DNA of 64,000 bases from Branchiostoma floridae (GCF_000003815.2 NC_049989.1:7202734-7266733); one strand, 5' to 3'. Positions 23,215 to 38,200 are shown, numbered from the stretch's first letter. Translations and numbers: made by a program. The notes: a model not told the origin generated them from the letters alone.

Positions 23215-26200
23215 ATGACGGAGAGAAAGCAGGGTCGGTTTTCAGGAGGGAACTCGGAGGAGTCCATCTTCCGCATCCCTCCATTCTACTACATGCACGT
23301 ACTGGACCAGAACCTCAACGTCACCAGGACCGAGGTTGGGCCCAAGACATACATCCGACAGGACAATGAGAAGTATGAACATTCACAGTACAATTAACAT
23401 TAACCCTAAAGGCATCGAGTAAGCATGTATCAGCCCACACCCACTTTTGACATTCATTTGCGTCATCAATACGTTGAGAACTACATTTTGTACACAAGCT
23501 GTATTAATTCTTGACTACAAAAGTGTAAAGCTAAATGACAATTCTTCGTATCCAGATCAATGATAAAAAACATAACATTTTGAAGTAAAAGGTCCATGTT
23601 TCTAAAGAATTGCATGAATTTGTATACTGAATAATTTATTGTGTAATAACATTACATTGTTCTGCAGTCAATACCATTTTGGAAATGGGGTTTGATGAAT
23701 AACATTTTTGAACTGGGAAACCTTGAGAAAACTTTGTTAATAAAGGTTTTTGTTCCATGATGCCCCATGTTGGCATGGCATAGGCTGGGTACAATATCAT
23801 GTTCCTTTTTGGGAATTGTGCCAAATTGTAAGGGGTAACTCTTAGTGTGTAGCCTAGGAATATGATACTAAATGTGTTATGAAAAAAAAGGGTGATTTTG
23901 TATTAAAATCCCTTATACACAATACCACCTATTTTCTTCATAATAAAAACCTGACGTTGTGTATGTATATGCTTTTTGCTCAAATTTAGTCATTTAACAT
24001 TATACATTATCAATAAGAAGATAAGAAAATGTTGAAAATATCTTACCAACTGACATTATTGTGAGCTGAAATATGTTTGTTTATTTTGCTGTCTCCAGAG
24101 TTGTGCTTCCTCCAGAGAAGATGATCACGGTGCCGCCGCGTCACTACTGCGTGGTGGAGAACCCCGTGGTGCGTGGCGAGGACGGCGCGCCCGTGTACGA
24201 CACCAGCGGACAGGTGAAGCTGGTCCACGCAGACCTGGAGATCCGCCTGGCACAGGACCCCTTCCCACTCTTCCCTGGAGAAACACTCAAACAGGTGGGT
24301 TTATACTATATGGCACAGGACCCCTTCCCACTCTTCCCTGGAGAAACACTCAAACAGGTGGGTTTATACTATATGGCACAGGACCCCTTCTTACTCTTCC
24401 CTGGAGAAACACTCAAACAGGTGGGTTTAGAGGAAGGAATCATGAAGGAAAGCAGATGTACATGTTTTGTACAACCACAAACTACTGTATCTATTTCACC
24501 CTTCTCTTAGTCCTAAGCATAGCAATGCATTAAGCCATAGAATGCCCTGTACATTTTAAAAGTACCTAAGCACATTGGTTCTGACTAGAATTGTCCAACC
24601 AGAAGTTCTAAAGGAAGCCAGGACCAACTATTTTCTACCTGAGTCAATATGTATAATCAAAGGTATCATGAGGAACTATAAATTTGACACCCCTTTAATT
24701 TGACACTTTTGAGTACCTGGTGCCACTTAAAATCCAGCAGGGCAATGCTAAAATCTGTTAATTGCATAATTTCTGAGATGGGCAAAGTACCGATGGGCAA
24801 AGGACAACATCATTGTAATGTGATGTAGAATCACCCTTTGTCCCCTTCCCAAAGGTTGTTGTGCAAAAGATCAGAGATGGCCCGGTGAACTTCAGGTTAA
24901 AGGTTACCAGACAAAGATGATAAAATTGAACAACAATACTTGTGATGCATTGACTTACAGAAATGTAATGCAATGAAACTTTGGACCATTGGAATAATCT
25001 ACTATAATCATTTACAGGTGACTAATGTCATATATGAAAACTTTTATGTCTGCAGTTCAGTATACAGTAATATCAATCATTTTTATACATTTTTTTAGAC
25101 TCGTTAAAAAAAGAGAACACATTTTTACACTGGTGAATACAAATACATGTTGTATACTTTCTCCCAGCTGTCTATCCCCATTACCTACAAACTCTGTTCC
25201 AAAAGGCTCCCAGGGCAGGGAAAACATTGACAGATACATTTTGTTCATGATTGCTCCCCCTTCCAGAATGTGACGGCCCTGAAAGTTGTCTCTGCGGACA
25301 CTGCCCTGAGGCTGCGGGCAGTGCTGGACCTGGAAGACCAGACTGGACAGAAGAGAGTGGCAGGAGATGAGTGGCTCTTTGAAGGACCAGGTAAGATATG
25401 CATTATGCAATAGACAGTGGCAGCAAACAGTTGAATCATTAGAAATGCTACCTTAAGAGCACTCACAAATTCTAGAAGATTTACTAAATACTTGTTGGGT
25501 ATACTTTCAAACTGTGTCACAAATTCCTGCATGTAATTCAAAGATTGAGAATTGGCCTTGTTTTAATGTCCCTTACCATTGATTTCTTCTCATGTCACCA
25601 CGTCTTATGATGGATCTCTTCCTTTCCAATAGGCACTTACATTCCAAGGAAGGAGGTTGTAGTGGATGAGACAGTCCGTGCGACCGTGATTCTGCCTAAC
25701 CAGGCCATCAAGCTGAGGGCTCGCAAGGAGACAGAAGACCGTGATGGCAACCACAGGGTCACAGGTGACATTACAAACTCTAACTCAGATTGTTTTAACA
25801 TCTCAAGACATATTGAAATCATCTCAAGATTTTGCACAAAATTTCAAGTTGTTTAGAAATAAATTCTATCATTAACGAAGCACAAAGACATCTGCAAGGA
25901 TCATGATAACATGGACGGCTGTGAGGAAATATCAGATTCATATTACCGGTAAGCATATGGCTTAACAAAGTCTTTGATGCAAAAGGTTGAAGCATTAGTT
26001 CAAGAGACACAATATGAGTTTAAGATGACTGATGTTTTTACTGAAGCCTGCTGATGATAGTTCATACTATAGTTTTCCTTTTTGTCCCCGCAGGTGAGGA
26101 GTGGGTGGTGAAGAAGGTGGGAGCTTATCTGCCTGGTGCATATGAGGAGGTGGTTGATGTTGTGAACGCCTACGTCCTGACAGAAAAGGTATCTTGGAAA

Positions 26201-29200
26201 CAGATTGTCTTCAAACTATACTTTTACTATGTTAAGAATCGTATTCGATATTTTGTATGTACATACAATCAGTTAATCTTCATATGTTAGAATTTAGATT
26301 ATTTACCTGTTCTCAATCACTTAATGTATTTGACTTTGTTCACCTGCAGTTAGACCCATGGGCATGAATTTGCAATAAACTTTCATTAAAGATTTGGAGT
26401 GTAATGTCAAATAAAAACAGAATTGTGAAAAAAAATGTGACGTATGTAAGCCAATTGGTATCAGTCATTTCAATCTTGTAGCTGCAGAATTTTTGTCAGA
26501 GAATTTGTTGCTGGTTTACTTCTTTCACTCAACTACTATCACTGCTGACCATGAGTTTTCTAAATGTGTTTTACAGAAAGCCCTGCACATGAGAGCACTG
26601 CGGACCTTCAAGGACTTCAAGAACCAGACCAGAAAGAGTGGTGAGGAGTGGCTCATCACCATGCAGGACACCGAGACTCACATCCCTGATGTTTATGAGG
26701 AGGTAGGAGGGTCGAACACATTTAGCCATTGGAACTGTAGTTATGATGCATGTTTGACAAATAACATTACAAGCCATACAAATATCAACGCAAATGTGGG
26801 CTGCCTAATGCCATAACCAATACAACTGCAAAAGGCTGCCTTTCGTTGGCAAGCAAAATGTGGAAACGACCTTCAGTTAGACAGTATCTAGGACATAAAA
26901 TGTAAAAAATAGAAAATATGAAAATCAAGCTGATGAGTCTAGATTCAGTGTCCATGTTTGTTTCACAGGTTGTTGGAGTGATTAACATCACAACCCTGAG
27001 CAACCGCGAATACGCCGTGATCGTGGACCCTGTAGGGGAGGATGGGAAACCCCAGTTGGGTCAGCGGAAGCTTGTTAAGGTCAGTCTCTATATTGTACAC
27101 GTCTTTTCCGATAGTGAAAGAATTCCTCCTTATGTTACGAAGGTTTGACTAGCTGTGAGCTAGTTTGCATGTTTGTGTCTGAGAAAAAGTTAAAAGCATT
27201 TCCCTTATCTACATCATCAAACAATGTCAACTATCTTTCATCAAAACACTATATCAAACATTAAGCGTTTGGTGACAAATTCATAATGTGTTGAATTGTT
27301 TTTCTTCATTAGGATTAAGAAAACCCCAAGGAAAAGCTATATGTCATCAACCAAGATGTTTTTGTATGTTTCAGGGGGAGAAGTCGTTCTTCCTGCAGCC
27401 AGGAGAGACCCTTGAGGACGGGATCCAGCCCATGTACATCTTGGAAGAGGACGAGGGTCTCATCCTTAAGGCTAATGAAGCCTTTAAGGACATGGATGCT
27501 GTAAGAACAAATTTGTTGTATATGACTAATTTCAAAAAGTGATTTCAAGTTTTATCAGGTGCAATATCAGGATTTCACCTCAGCGACAGGTGTTTTTCTG
27601 TGAGGTATTTCATAGCAAGTCTGTTTTACTCAGAATGACGATGAAGAAGCTGAAGAAGTGTCGTCCGAACCTGGCGCCAAGAAAACACTGGTGACTACAG
27701 CAGCTGAATCTGTAGCTTGGCTTGAGTTTGCGGTGTAATGGCATGGAAAAAACTCATAGTACTTGACTGGATTAGTAATGGCAAATCATGTAACTCTGTT
27801 TTGATTGCTTCCAGTGTCCTTTGGGATCATCAAATGGTGCTATAATTCAATCCTGTTTGCCTGGTGTTCTTCAATTTATTTTTTTTACACTTACAGTCAA
27901 ACTTTTATGCTTCATTGATTTGCCATGTTCTGCCATGTGTTTGGTGTCAAGTGATGATAAGAATTGTACAATCTCTGATTCTTTTAGTCTATCAAAACTG
28001 ACAAGAATATTATAATGCCTGTAGATTGCTGTGGACTTACATTATCTGTTTAAGGTTTGTTAGTGAAAAATTGCTGTGAATCAGCTAACGTATAATCACT
28101 AACAGTGCACATTTTACCCAAGCCATTTTGATAGTGCAATGGCATGCCAATCACTGCTTGTGATTCCTGCAGCCTCCAACGTTGCACTTCTACTGCTTTT
28201 TCCATACTACTTTTGACATGCTGTTATCCATAAATAGAAATCTATCATTTTGACCAGAGAGTGAAATTTTCTTTGCAGCAGAAGGACGGAGTAGAGCGCA
28301 AACCTGGTGACCGCTGGATGATTCGCGGCCCCAAGGAGTACGTTCCCCCTGTGGAGGTTACCGTGGTGATGAAGAGGAAGGCCATTCCATTGGATGAGAA
28401 CGAGGGAATCTACATCAGGAATATCAAAACTGGCAAGGTGAAAAATTTTTGCATTCGAGTAGTTGCTCTAAAGTTTTGACTGTGCTGTCCATTGTGCTGA
28501 TAAGGAATCAACTAGTGGTGTAATTTTACATTTTTAATGCCATTATTTCAATTCAATTTCACTGCCACTATTAATGTGGACATTTTCAAATTTCTAGATG
28601 ATACTAAAACTGTCTACCAACAGTAAAAAGCTGAATGTAGAGTATGTGCTGGAAAGAAGCTGCCATATAGAGGTGCTGCAGGGCAACTGTATTGATTGTT
28701 TTGCTTGCCTGAAGCATGACGTATGACCTTTGACCTTGCAGGTCCGTGCGGTGTGCGGACAGACCTACATGTTGGACCAGGACGAGGAGAGTTGGGCTAA
28801 ACAGCTGCCACCAGCAGTGGAGTCTCTCCTCACACAGAACTTGGTGGGTACATACTAAAATTCTGCAAAGTGAAATAGTCAAACTTGAAAAGAATATTGC
28901 AGAAGAAACTGGATGACAATATCAGGAACCCAGGTGTGACATGTTCTCAAATGGCTTGTGCAGAGAAAGCCAGTTTTGCATGCATGTAGTTGGTATGACA
29001 AGCGGTTCAACATGCCAATTGTGTGCGACTGGGCAGTGCTCATTCTTAGGAACAGCTAAAGTACAAGATATAGATGGGGAAACAAAGGAATGAATCTTAA
29101 TGGCAATTCATCAGGTCACTTCAAATCAGCTAAGTCAAGATGATGAAAGTTGAAATTTTCTTTCCGACATATGTGTAGGTGAAGTACACTTATCAAAATT

Positions 29201-32200
29201 CTAAGTGATGCACTTTACTGTCATTGATCATATTGTCTACCAACACAGGTGAGCTAATTCATTCTAATACCAGTGAAATCTATTCCTTTGTTACCCCACT
29301 ATATAGGTGCTAGACTCAGGCAGGCCTGCATTCGGGTCTATGATGAACATATGCCCTGATCTAGGGGAAATTCAACAGGAAGTTCAAGTTCAAAAACAGC
29401 AGAGGTCTCAGCCTCGTTTCCGACCTGCTGAAGTTGGCATGGCTGTGCAGGCCTACTCTAATGTTGGGATTGTAAGTTTTATGGTAGAGTGTAACATGCA
29501 TGGGTGCAACTTAGAAATTACTGTGGCCTTTTTTAACTGCTCTCAATATCATCTCTGTTTAAGTGTTTCCAAAATGACGAGATGTATGTGTGCAAAAAAA
29601 CACATGCTTTTTTCTTCTTGCTACACACATGCTACCTAAGGTTTAATCTTGCAATAGCCGGAGTATAGCTATAGATAAAGCTGCACAGCACTAGTTTTTG
29701 CTGTACTACCAGTATGATTAATGTGGGGAGTACAGCAGACATCTATCTGCTAAGCAATCTACCATTAAGGGGATTGTAGAAACATTTAGTTGCAAGGTTT
29801 TGCTGTTCTTGTAGAGCACAAACCTCTGTGATTTATGTTAGACTCTGAACTGTTCTGATTTTCACCCCTTTTCCTATTCAGGATCCACTTGCGGATCGAA
29901 GCGACCGTGGGCCCCGCCCTCGTCCGGATCAGCCACGCGACAAAACCAAGGTGGTGACCTTCCGCGTGCCTCACAATGCTGCTGTCCAGATCTACGACTA
30001 CAAGGAGAAGAAAGCAAGGTATGTGATATCCTTTCATTGCTTGTTAATGAAGCACTGAGCCACACACATAAGCTTGTGGACATTTGTACAAACTTAGTAT
30101 GCATGAAATAACATTATATGTTAGATCATTATAGCTAAATATTAACCCCTGACACTCCTCCCAACTCCACCTTCACAAAAAGCAGCCCTGACAGCCAAAT
30201 GGAGCACTATCGAGTTTAAATAAAGGCACAAACAAATAAGATATATCAGATGGACAGATATGAATGCCATATAGTATTTTCCATTTACAGTTATAGTTGA
30301 TATTCCTCAAAAGTAGTCGTGCCTGATATCAAAGTGCTAAATCTCTGGATACCTCACTGACCATGGATTGCGGACTATATTCCAGGGTTATATTTGGTCC
30401 TGAACTGGTGCTGCTGGGTCCTGATGAACAGTTCACCCAGCTCAGTCTGTCTGGAGGGAAGCCCAAGCGACCCAACGTCATCAAGTCCCTGTGCCTGCTC
30501 CTGGGGCCTGACTTCTGCACTGACATCATCACCATAGAAACGGCTGACCACGCCCGCCTACAGCTGCAGATGAGCTACAACTGGTAGGGGATTCATGACC
30601 TGCCCATTCCTTTATAGAAAATGGAACCTTCTTGCTCCCATTATCTACCTGCTCCAACTAACTATCAAGTACATTAAGCTGAATTTAGTAGCCATTGGTC
30701 TCACCATGGTGTTCCCATATTTTCCTGCCTACAGCCTAGCTTTAACCCTCTCAGCACGAGAAGCCACTATCATGGCTTTCCCATAGGACGCGAGAAGCCA
30801 CGATCGTGGCTTCAGGTTTAATTCCGGCGGGAAATTCAAACTGACTACTGTGAAATGGGAAATTTGGCAGAGTCTGCCAATCAGGATGCTTGTATCTTTG
30901 ACCAACCAGAAGGGATGTAGCATTTGAGCCCTGTTTCTGAGGCCTCCAGCGTGTGTTTTGGCTTCAGTTTTCTACAGGTTTATTTAGTAAATTTAGCAGA
31001 AATGGAGACAGTTTGGTGGATAATTTTGTTGGAGGCTTACAGGAGTGATGACAGGGAAATCCTTGAGGGACAGCAAGGCAAACACCCAGCTGTTTTTGTT
31101 GAGATCAAATGAGCTGATATCACCGTGTCTAATGAGTTCTACATGCATGCTTCCTTGTTGTTTTTCTTGGGGCATAAGGAGGTCCAGGTCAGGTCAGATA
31201 GGTCACTGGTCCAAATTGACATTTTATATACTCTGATACCTGTTTCTCTACCCAAGTCATAGTAAGTGGATTTATTTGACTCCCTGATATGTGTAGAACA
31301 TCCAGAAAAATAATTTGCCATTTAGCACAAGGCATATTCATTATTTTAATAGTACAACTACAGGTGTGGGGAGGGGGGCACAACTGTTTATTGGGGTGAA
31401 CATTTGTTTATCAACACTGAACTTATTTGAAATCATGCTTTGATTTTTAGTTTTTGGTCATTCTAACAGCATACCAGCATTGTGTATGTATGGTTGAGTA
31501 TTTCTACATAGTTTCATGATAAATGACACAAAAAACTCAGCCCCTAGCCAAATGTTTTCTTTTGTGAAACTTTTTTTGGGAGTGTTGCAAATGTGTTTTT
31601 GAGTGGTTTCCACGACGATTGCTGTCCTCAGATTGATGGTACGATATTTATTTTGCTTGTTTTGGAAAGGCCATTCTGTGAGCTTTCCAGCAATATATAG
31701 TTTTCCTAGTCTACTCCTTACATAACAGCTGTAATAATAATACACAAAAAGTACTAATTGACACCTGTATAGACTGGAATTATATGTCGTATATGGTATA
31801 CAGGAAAAAATTTTATGACGTGTTGAGAGGGTTAAGCTACTAATGATTGGTCTCATCTCAGTGTTCTTTTCTTGTGACCTCCAGGCACTTTGACGTCAAG
31901 GACAAGACAGCAGATGGCAAGAAAATTTTCAGCGTCCCAGACTTTGTTGGTGATGCCTGCAAAGCTGTTGCCTCCCGTGTCCGTGGTGCTGTTGCAGGTG
32001 TTCAGTTTGATGATTTCCACAAGGTACTATAGGTCAGACATCGAAGTTAGGGCTGCCCATTGACAAGCATGTTGAAATACACTGAATGAAGGCTTCAAAA
32101 AAGTACTAACCCATAGTTCAATCTTTAAAATTCTTCTCCACCAGAAAGTCACTTGGGTCTAGTTTATAAGCATTCAAAGAAAACAGAGGGTTGTTTGGCT

Positions 32201-35200
32201 CATTCTCGGAGAAAAGCTCGCTCTATGAAAGAAACCTCACCTTTGACCCATTTTCCCTCCTGATACAACCAGTAGCACCCTATAACTAAAACCTGTCCTT
32301 ACACCAGCTGAACTGCTGAACTGAACAAATTTTGACCCAAACAGGAAAGCTTAGACCCTACCTGTCTCTTCTAACTCAAAAAGTCTCCAGATTGGGCAAA
32401 AATTTTCAAGGAAAAGAAGGATTTTCAAGGATTTTAAGTCACACCCAAATCGTCTTCCCATTTTTTGCCCTCTACCGCGCAACGCAACTCTGACGTCAGC
32501 CCTACTGGGTACCCGAATAAGGGAGTTGAGGAAAAATTATTATCCCAGCTGATACAGGGAGGGGATGCGATAGTGTTTCCCAAAGATGAACTGTATTGAT
32601 TGCTCCCTTGGGAATTTAGAGCCAAATCTATACCCAGTGCACCACAGCTTACCCCATGCAATAAGGCATGTAAAGCAGTGGGGTAGTGTACCAAAAGTCA
32701 TGTGACTTTTCCAAAATCCATAGGTGTTTATCTCTTAGCAAGTCTTAATAACTACTAACCATAGTCAGTTCTACATCTCTGATGTAAAATTGCAACTTTT
32801 CAATAGAGGGTTTTCTTTTTTTACAACTTTTTTTACTAGTTTTCATACAATGCTGTTTCAATGAAACTGGCAAACTGTACACACAAAACACAACATTACA
32901 CAGCTGAAATGTCCCTACATACAGCAAAATCCTGTTTAATGGACTGCAAGTATTGCCCTGTACTACATTCAGGAGTATTATTTGCAATAGCTCCTCTTTT
33001 TAGGGTCTCATGGTCTCATAACACAGTAATTATCCGCGACCCCCGTCCCCAAAAGTAGTTCGGGTTAAAATAGTGCATCGCGGTACTTGCAAAGGCCGTA
33101 TTTATTCTTCCGTGCACGACAGCGAGGTGGAATCTGTGGTGAATAGTAGAGGAATACATCGGCGTTCATATTGTATAAGTTGGATTACGTCGCTTTTTCG
33201 GCCGGCGGGAATTTGCGCCTTGATATGTTACCGGCACTTCCTGTTCGCCGCCTGCAGTTCCATGACCTCCGCTGGGGGTCAAATCAAAGTGTCTGTTATA
33301 GAAAAACGAGCCGGCAAATCTATGCTCATCTTCAGATATTTTGTAGCTTGTACCCTCAACTTCAACATACTAAATTCTTGTGAATTGTATCTGCACCCTA
33401 CTATAGGTTTTGAGTCGTCGAACCACCTCACTTTGGGGTCCTTAACCATGTAAATCCCCATACCCGAAAAACTGTGTTCTGAGACCTTCATCCACAGCGT
33501 GAATTCCCCAGGGACGGACAAGCACATTAAATTTGACCGATATGTTGGTAATTGACCTCGGCTGACTTGAACTGTAACATTTTTGTTACCGTCTGACCCG
33601 CCGTTACCATGGCAACGGCCGCCTAGACCGTTCCCTATGCTTAAGTATAGGACTTAGTGCGGTCTAAAGCCCGCTCGACTCCCCCCCCCCCTTTTTCCGC
33701 CCTAAAAAAGACAAACCCCCAACCCCAATCACTCAGAACGGTAGAATGTGGTCTGGCAAGCTCCTTATAACAGAAAAAGTCAACCAGAATATCAAGTTTG
33801 TTGAGATAATGAGACCAATTGGCGGCCCCTCAGATAGTCCTTGTACAGTGCCGACACCTGTGCTAGGCGCCAAAGTGCAAAGTTGGCCATATCTCAGGAA
33901 CCATTTGGATTTCTGCTCTAAAATTTGGTACGGTTTTGTATCTTGACTAGTTTTATTGTATGAACGTAAAGAAATCCAAGGTCAAGTTGGCTTAAGGTCT
34001 CATAACACAGTAATTATCCGCGACCCCCGTCCCCAAAAGTAGTTCGGGTTAAAATAGTGCATCGCGGTACTTGCAAAGGCCGTATTTATTCTTCCGTGCA
34101 CGACAGCGAGGTGGAATCTGTGGTGAATAGTAGAGGAATACATCGGCGTTCATATTGTATAAGTTGGATTACGTCGCTTTTTCGGCCGGCGGGAATTTGC
34201 GCCTTGATATGTTACCGGCACTTCCTGTTCGCCGCCTGCAGTTCCATGACCTCCGCTGGGGGTCAAATCAAAGTGTCTGTTATAGAAAAACGAGCCGGCA
34301 AATCTATGCTCATCTTCAGATATTTTGTAGCTTGTACCCTCAACTTCAACATACTAAATTCTTGTGAATTGTATCTGCACCCTACTATAGGTTTTGAGTC
34401 GTCGAACCACCTCACTTTGGGGTCCTTAACCATGTAAATCCCCATACCCGAAAAACTGTGTTCTGAGACCTTCATCCACAGCGTGAATTCCCCAGGGACG
34501 GACAAGCACATTAAATTTGACCGATATAGTAGGGCACATTATGATTGACAGGTCCTAATTGGTAAGGCATACAATTACATGGGACTAAATCATCATCAAG
34601 TCCATCATTTTCATTGAATTCATACCACTTTTGTAGTAATCTATGCTATCTGAGTTATTCCTGACAGCTTCCAATACATGCATGCACATACTTTATGCTG
34701 CAAAAAATCACAAAATATCACATTTTTGCTACATTTTTGGAAAATTCATGCACAAAACTGGGTCCACACTTGACAAAACCTCTTGTATACGATATTGCAA
34801 CATGGTTTCAGCAAATCTGAGACAGCTATATGGTTCAAAAGGCCTCAAATGCAAAATGGGGGTGGGGGGCAGTACAGGTCAGACATCGAAGTTAGGGCTG
34901 CCCATTGACAAGCATGTTGAAATACACTGAATGAAGGCTTCAAAAAAGTACTAACCCATAGTTCAATCTTTAAAATTCTTCTCCACCAGAAAGTCACTTG
35001 GGTCTAGTTTATAAGCATTCAAAGAAAACAGAGGGTTGTTTGGCTCATTCTCGGAGAAAAGCTCGCTCTATGAAAGAAACCTCACCTTTGACCCATTTTC
35101 CCTCCTGATACAACCAGTAGCACCCTATAACTAAAACCTGTCCTTACACCAGCTGAACTGCTGAACTGAACAAATTTTGACCCAAACAGGAAAGCTTAGA

Positions 35201-38200
35201 CCCTACCTGTCTCTTCTAACTCAAAAAGTCTCCAGATTGGGCAAAAATTTTCAAGGAAAAGAAGGATTTTCAAGGATTTTAAGTCACACCCAAATCGTCT
35301 TCCCATTTTTTGCCCTCTACCGCGCAACGCAACTCTGACGTCAGCCCTATAGGTTTGATTTAAAAGGTTGTGGAGACTTGATTTCGTGTTGAGGAAAAGG
35401 AGGTGTGGTGAAAGTTTATGGTGGAATAAAGAACCAGTGCATCTAAATGCAAAAACTTTGTAAAAACATAAAACCACAGTGAATATTGACGATTTACTTT
35501 TTTTTTTCTGAAGGTTCTACATTATGGAGCATCTTTTTCTCCCTTGTGATGTTTCATAACAATTATGAAATGTAACCTCGATGAATCCAATTATCATTCC
35601 AGAACTCTGCACGTATCATCAGGGCATCAGTATTTGGTCTGGATGAGAACAACAAGGTCCGCGATGTGTGAGTAACCTTATTTGTTGTTGCTTTTTTTAC
35701 TTTACTGATGTGTGCCAAAGGTACGTACAGCAACAGCTATGGAGTAATTTTGGATTGTCATTGAATAAAGGAGCTTACAGATTCAAGTTACACCTTAACA
35801 AACTGATGATAATCACTGAACATTGCCCTTTGTCTGGTACAGTTTCAAGTTCCCCCAGAACAACCTGGTGATCACCAGTGTGGACATCCAGTCAGTGGAG
35901 CCCGTGGACCAGCGCACACGTGACTCCCTGCAGAAGTCCGTCACGCTCGCCATCGAGATCACCACCAACTCCCAGGAGGCCGCAGCCAGGCACGAGGCCG
36001 AGCGCGTGGAGCAGGAGGCCAAAGGTCGCCTGGAGCGGCAGAAGATTCATGACGAGGCAGAGGCGGAGAATTCACGTCGGGATCTGCTGGAACTGCAGGC
36101 CAAAAGGTTTGTAGTTTTTCCTGTAGTGTGAAAGCTTCTTGATCAAAGCTGGTGTGTTACGATGAAGGGCAGTTACACCGGCTATACAGACTGATACAGA
36201 TATAGAGTTAGACTCTTGATTCAAGCCTGCATAAATGTTCACTACTATTGTGTAGCATCTACCAAGTTGTCAATGATTTTTAGGATTTGTGTTTCCTTGC
36301 ACAGTGTGCCTGACTGTTACTGCTCTGATTCTTTTCATGGCAGCTCTGTTTATAACAATTAAATAGAATATCTGTTTTTGACAAAAATTTAAACAACATA
36401 CACACAACTAAAGTTCAATTAGCTTGGGGAAGCTTTCGAGACAAACTCTGTCTCTTTGTCAACCCGAAGATCTCATCTAGGAGTTCCTCTGTCACATTAC
36501 GGTTGAGACTATTTGATATAAATGTGTTTTCTTCCTTCCGTAGTGCTGCTGTGGAGAGCACCGGCCAGGCCAAAGCGGAGGCCCAGTCTCGCGCTGAGGC
36601 AGCCAGGATCGAAGGCGAGGCAGCTGTTGAGCAGGCAAAGCTCAAGGCACAGGCCTCAAAGATTGAAGCTGTAAGTTTTTACTACTTAGGCCATCAAAAC
36701 CTTTTTTTTTTAGTTTTTAACTGTCATTCAACACCTCGAATTTTTGGTCACACATTCGTCAACCTTTATCGGGAGTGGTGAAGGTATACATCCTCGAGTA
36801 AAGAATCGTAGATGCCTGGAAGCGGTATTGGCCCCCGTCTCTGTTAAGTGTCAGCTGGTGTGCTCTTATGTATATGGCCTCCTTTAGGCCACACCAATTT
36901 TATTAGTTGGTTCTCGGAATCGCCGCTTCAAAAAATCTCAAAATGAAAAAAAAAAAAAATTAATTTTAGCCTCTGTCTACGTCCCAGACGTGTTGCCAAA
37001 AATGAAACTGGAAAAAAAAACCCTGAAGGCTGCAGTTTTGTAAAATGTTGCTAGATGTCGCTAGCAGTTACTTGGTCATGTGACGTATATTAGCCAATCA
37101 AAAAACATTTTCTGTTTATTATGAGAAAATGGCGCCTTAGCTGAAAAAGACAAGTTCTGACGGGCCGCTGGCATGGCCGGTGGATTTAGTAGATAGAGTA
37201 GAGTTAGAGTTAGTAAAATAGAGTAGAGAGTACATCAGTAGGGGGAGAGATGTCTGTGGAACCGAAAAAGCCACTATTTGTGGTATGCAGAGTTTTCAAG
37301 GGTGAGAACAAACTTCTGGAACTTGTCCCAGCTTGTTAGCTACAGCTACAGTATTGCCATTTTTGTTTGTATTTCAAGAAGATGAACATTGTTGTACTCA
37401 GTAGAACAGCTGGGAATTATTGCCAGGCACAGTTTCAAGTTCATGTATGAAAGTTGCTAGAGTTCCCCATGGCCAAATTGGAACTTGTTCAAGCTGGTTT
37501 CAGCTACAGTATTGCCATTTTTTTTTTTTTTTTTTTTTTCAAGAAGATGAACATTGTTGTAAGTAGAACAGCTGGGAATTATTGCCAGGCACAGTTTCAA
37601 GTTCATGAATAAAAAACAAAAAAAATGAATACTGCAATTTCACTGTTTTCTGTCCAATTTTAAGAGACAAAGCAGAATTGTACATATCATATACTGACAT
37701 TTGCCATTCTGTTAAAGAAATCAGTAATCTTCTAAAATAGGTGGAAACAAGATCATAGTCTTTGAAAATAGCAATATATGTTGCAGTAGTGTAGTGTCTC
37801 TGTTTTGTTTCTCAGTATGACAAGACGGCCCCCCAGTTCTGGCTTTCCTGTCAGCATTTTTTTTTTTTTCGCCCTGTCGCTTCATATTTTTCATGAAAAA
37901 ATCCGAGAACCAACAGATTAAATTGGTATGGCCTTACCCCCCTCACGAAGTAATCTGTGTTGAATGACAGTTAAAAACTTGAATCATACCAACACACATT
38001 AGCTTCATGTGAACACTTTATCTTAAGAATGACATCTGTTGCATCTGTAAAAATATCACGTTTCAATGGTCATTTACTAACTGTAGCAGTTTACACCACT
38101 GTCTAAAAAATATCAGCCTAGTGAGTGCACTAAATTTGATCACATCTTGATTCTGTAGGAATCTGAGCTGGAGCGCCTGACTACAGCACGTGAGGCCGAG

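Noticed and set aside
33073-34437. Two identical 126-codon frames
   Set aside because: They lie in the duplicated 532-bp repeats; the identity comes from the DNA duplication. The proteins have no recognisable domain.
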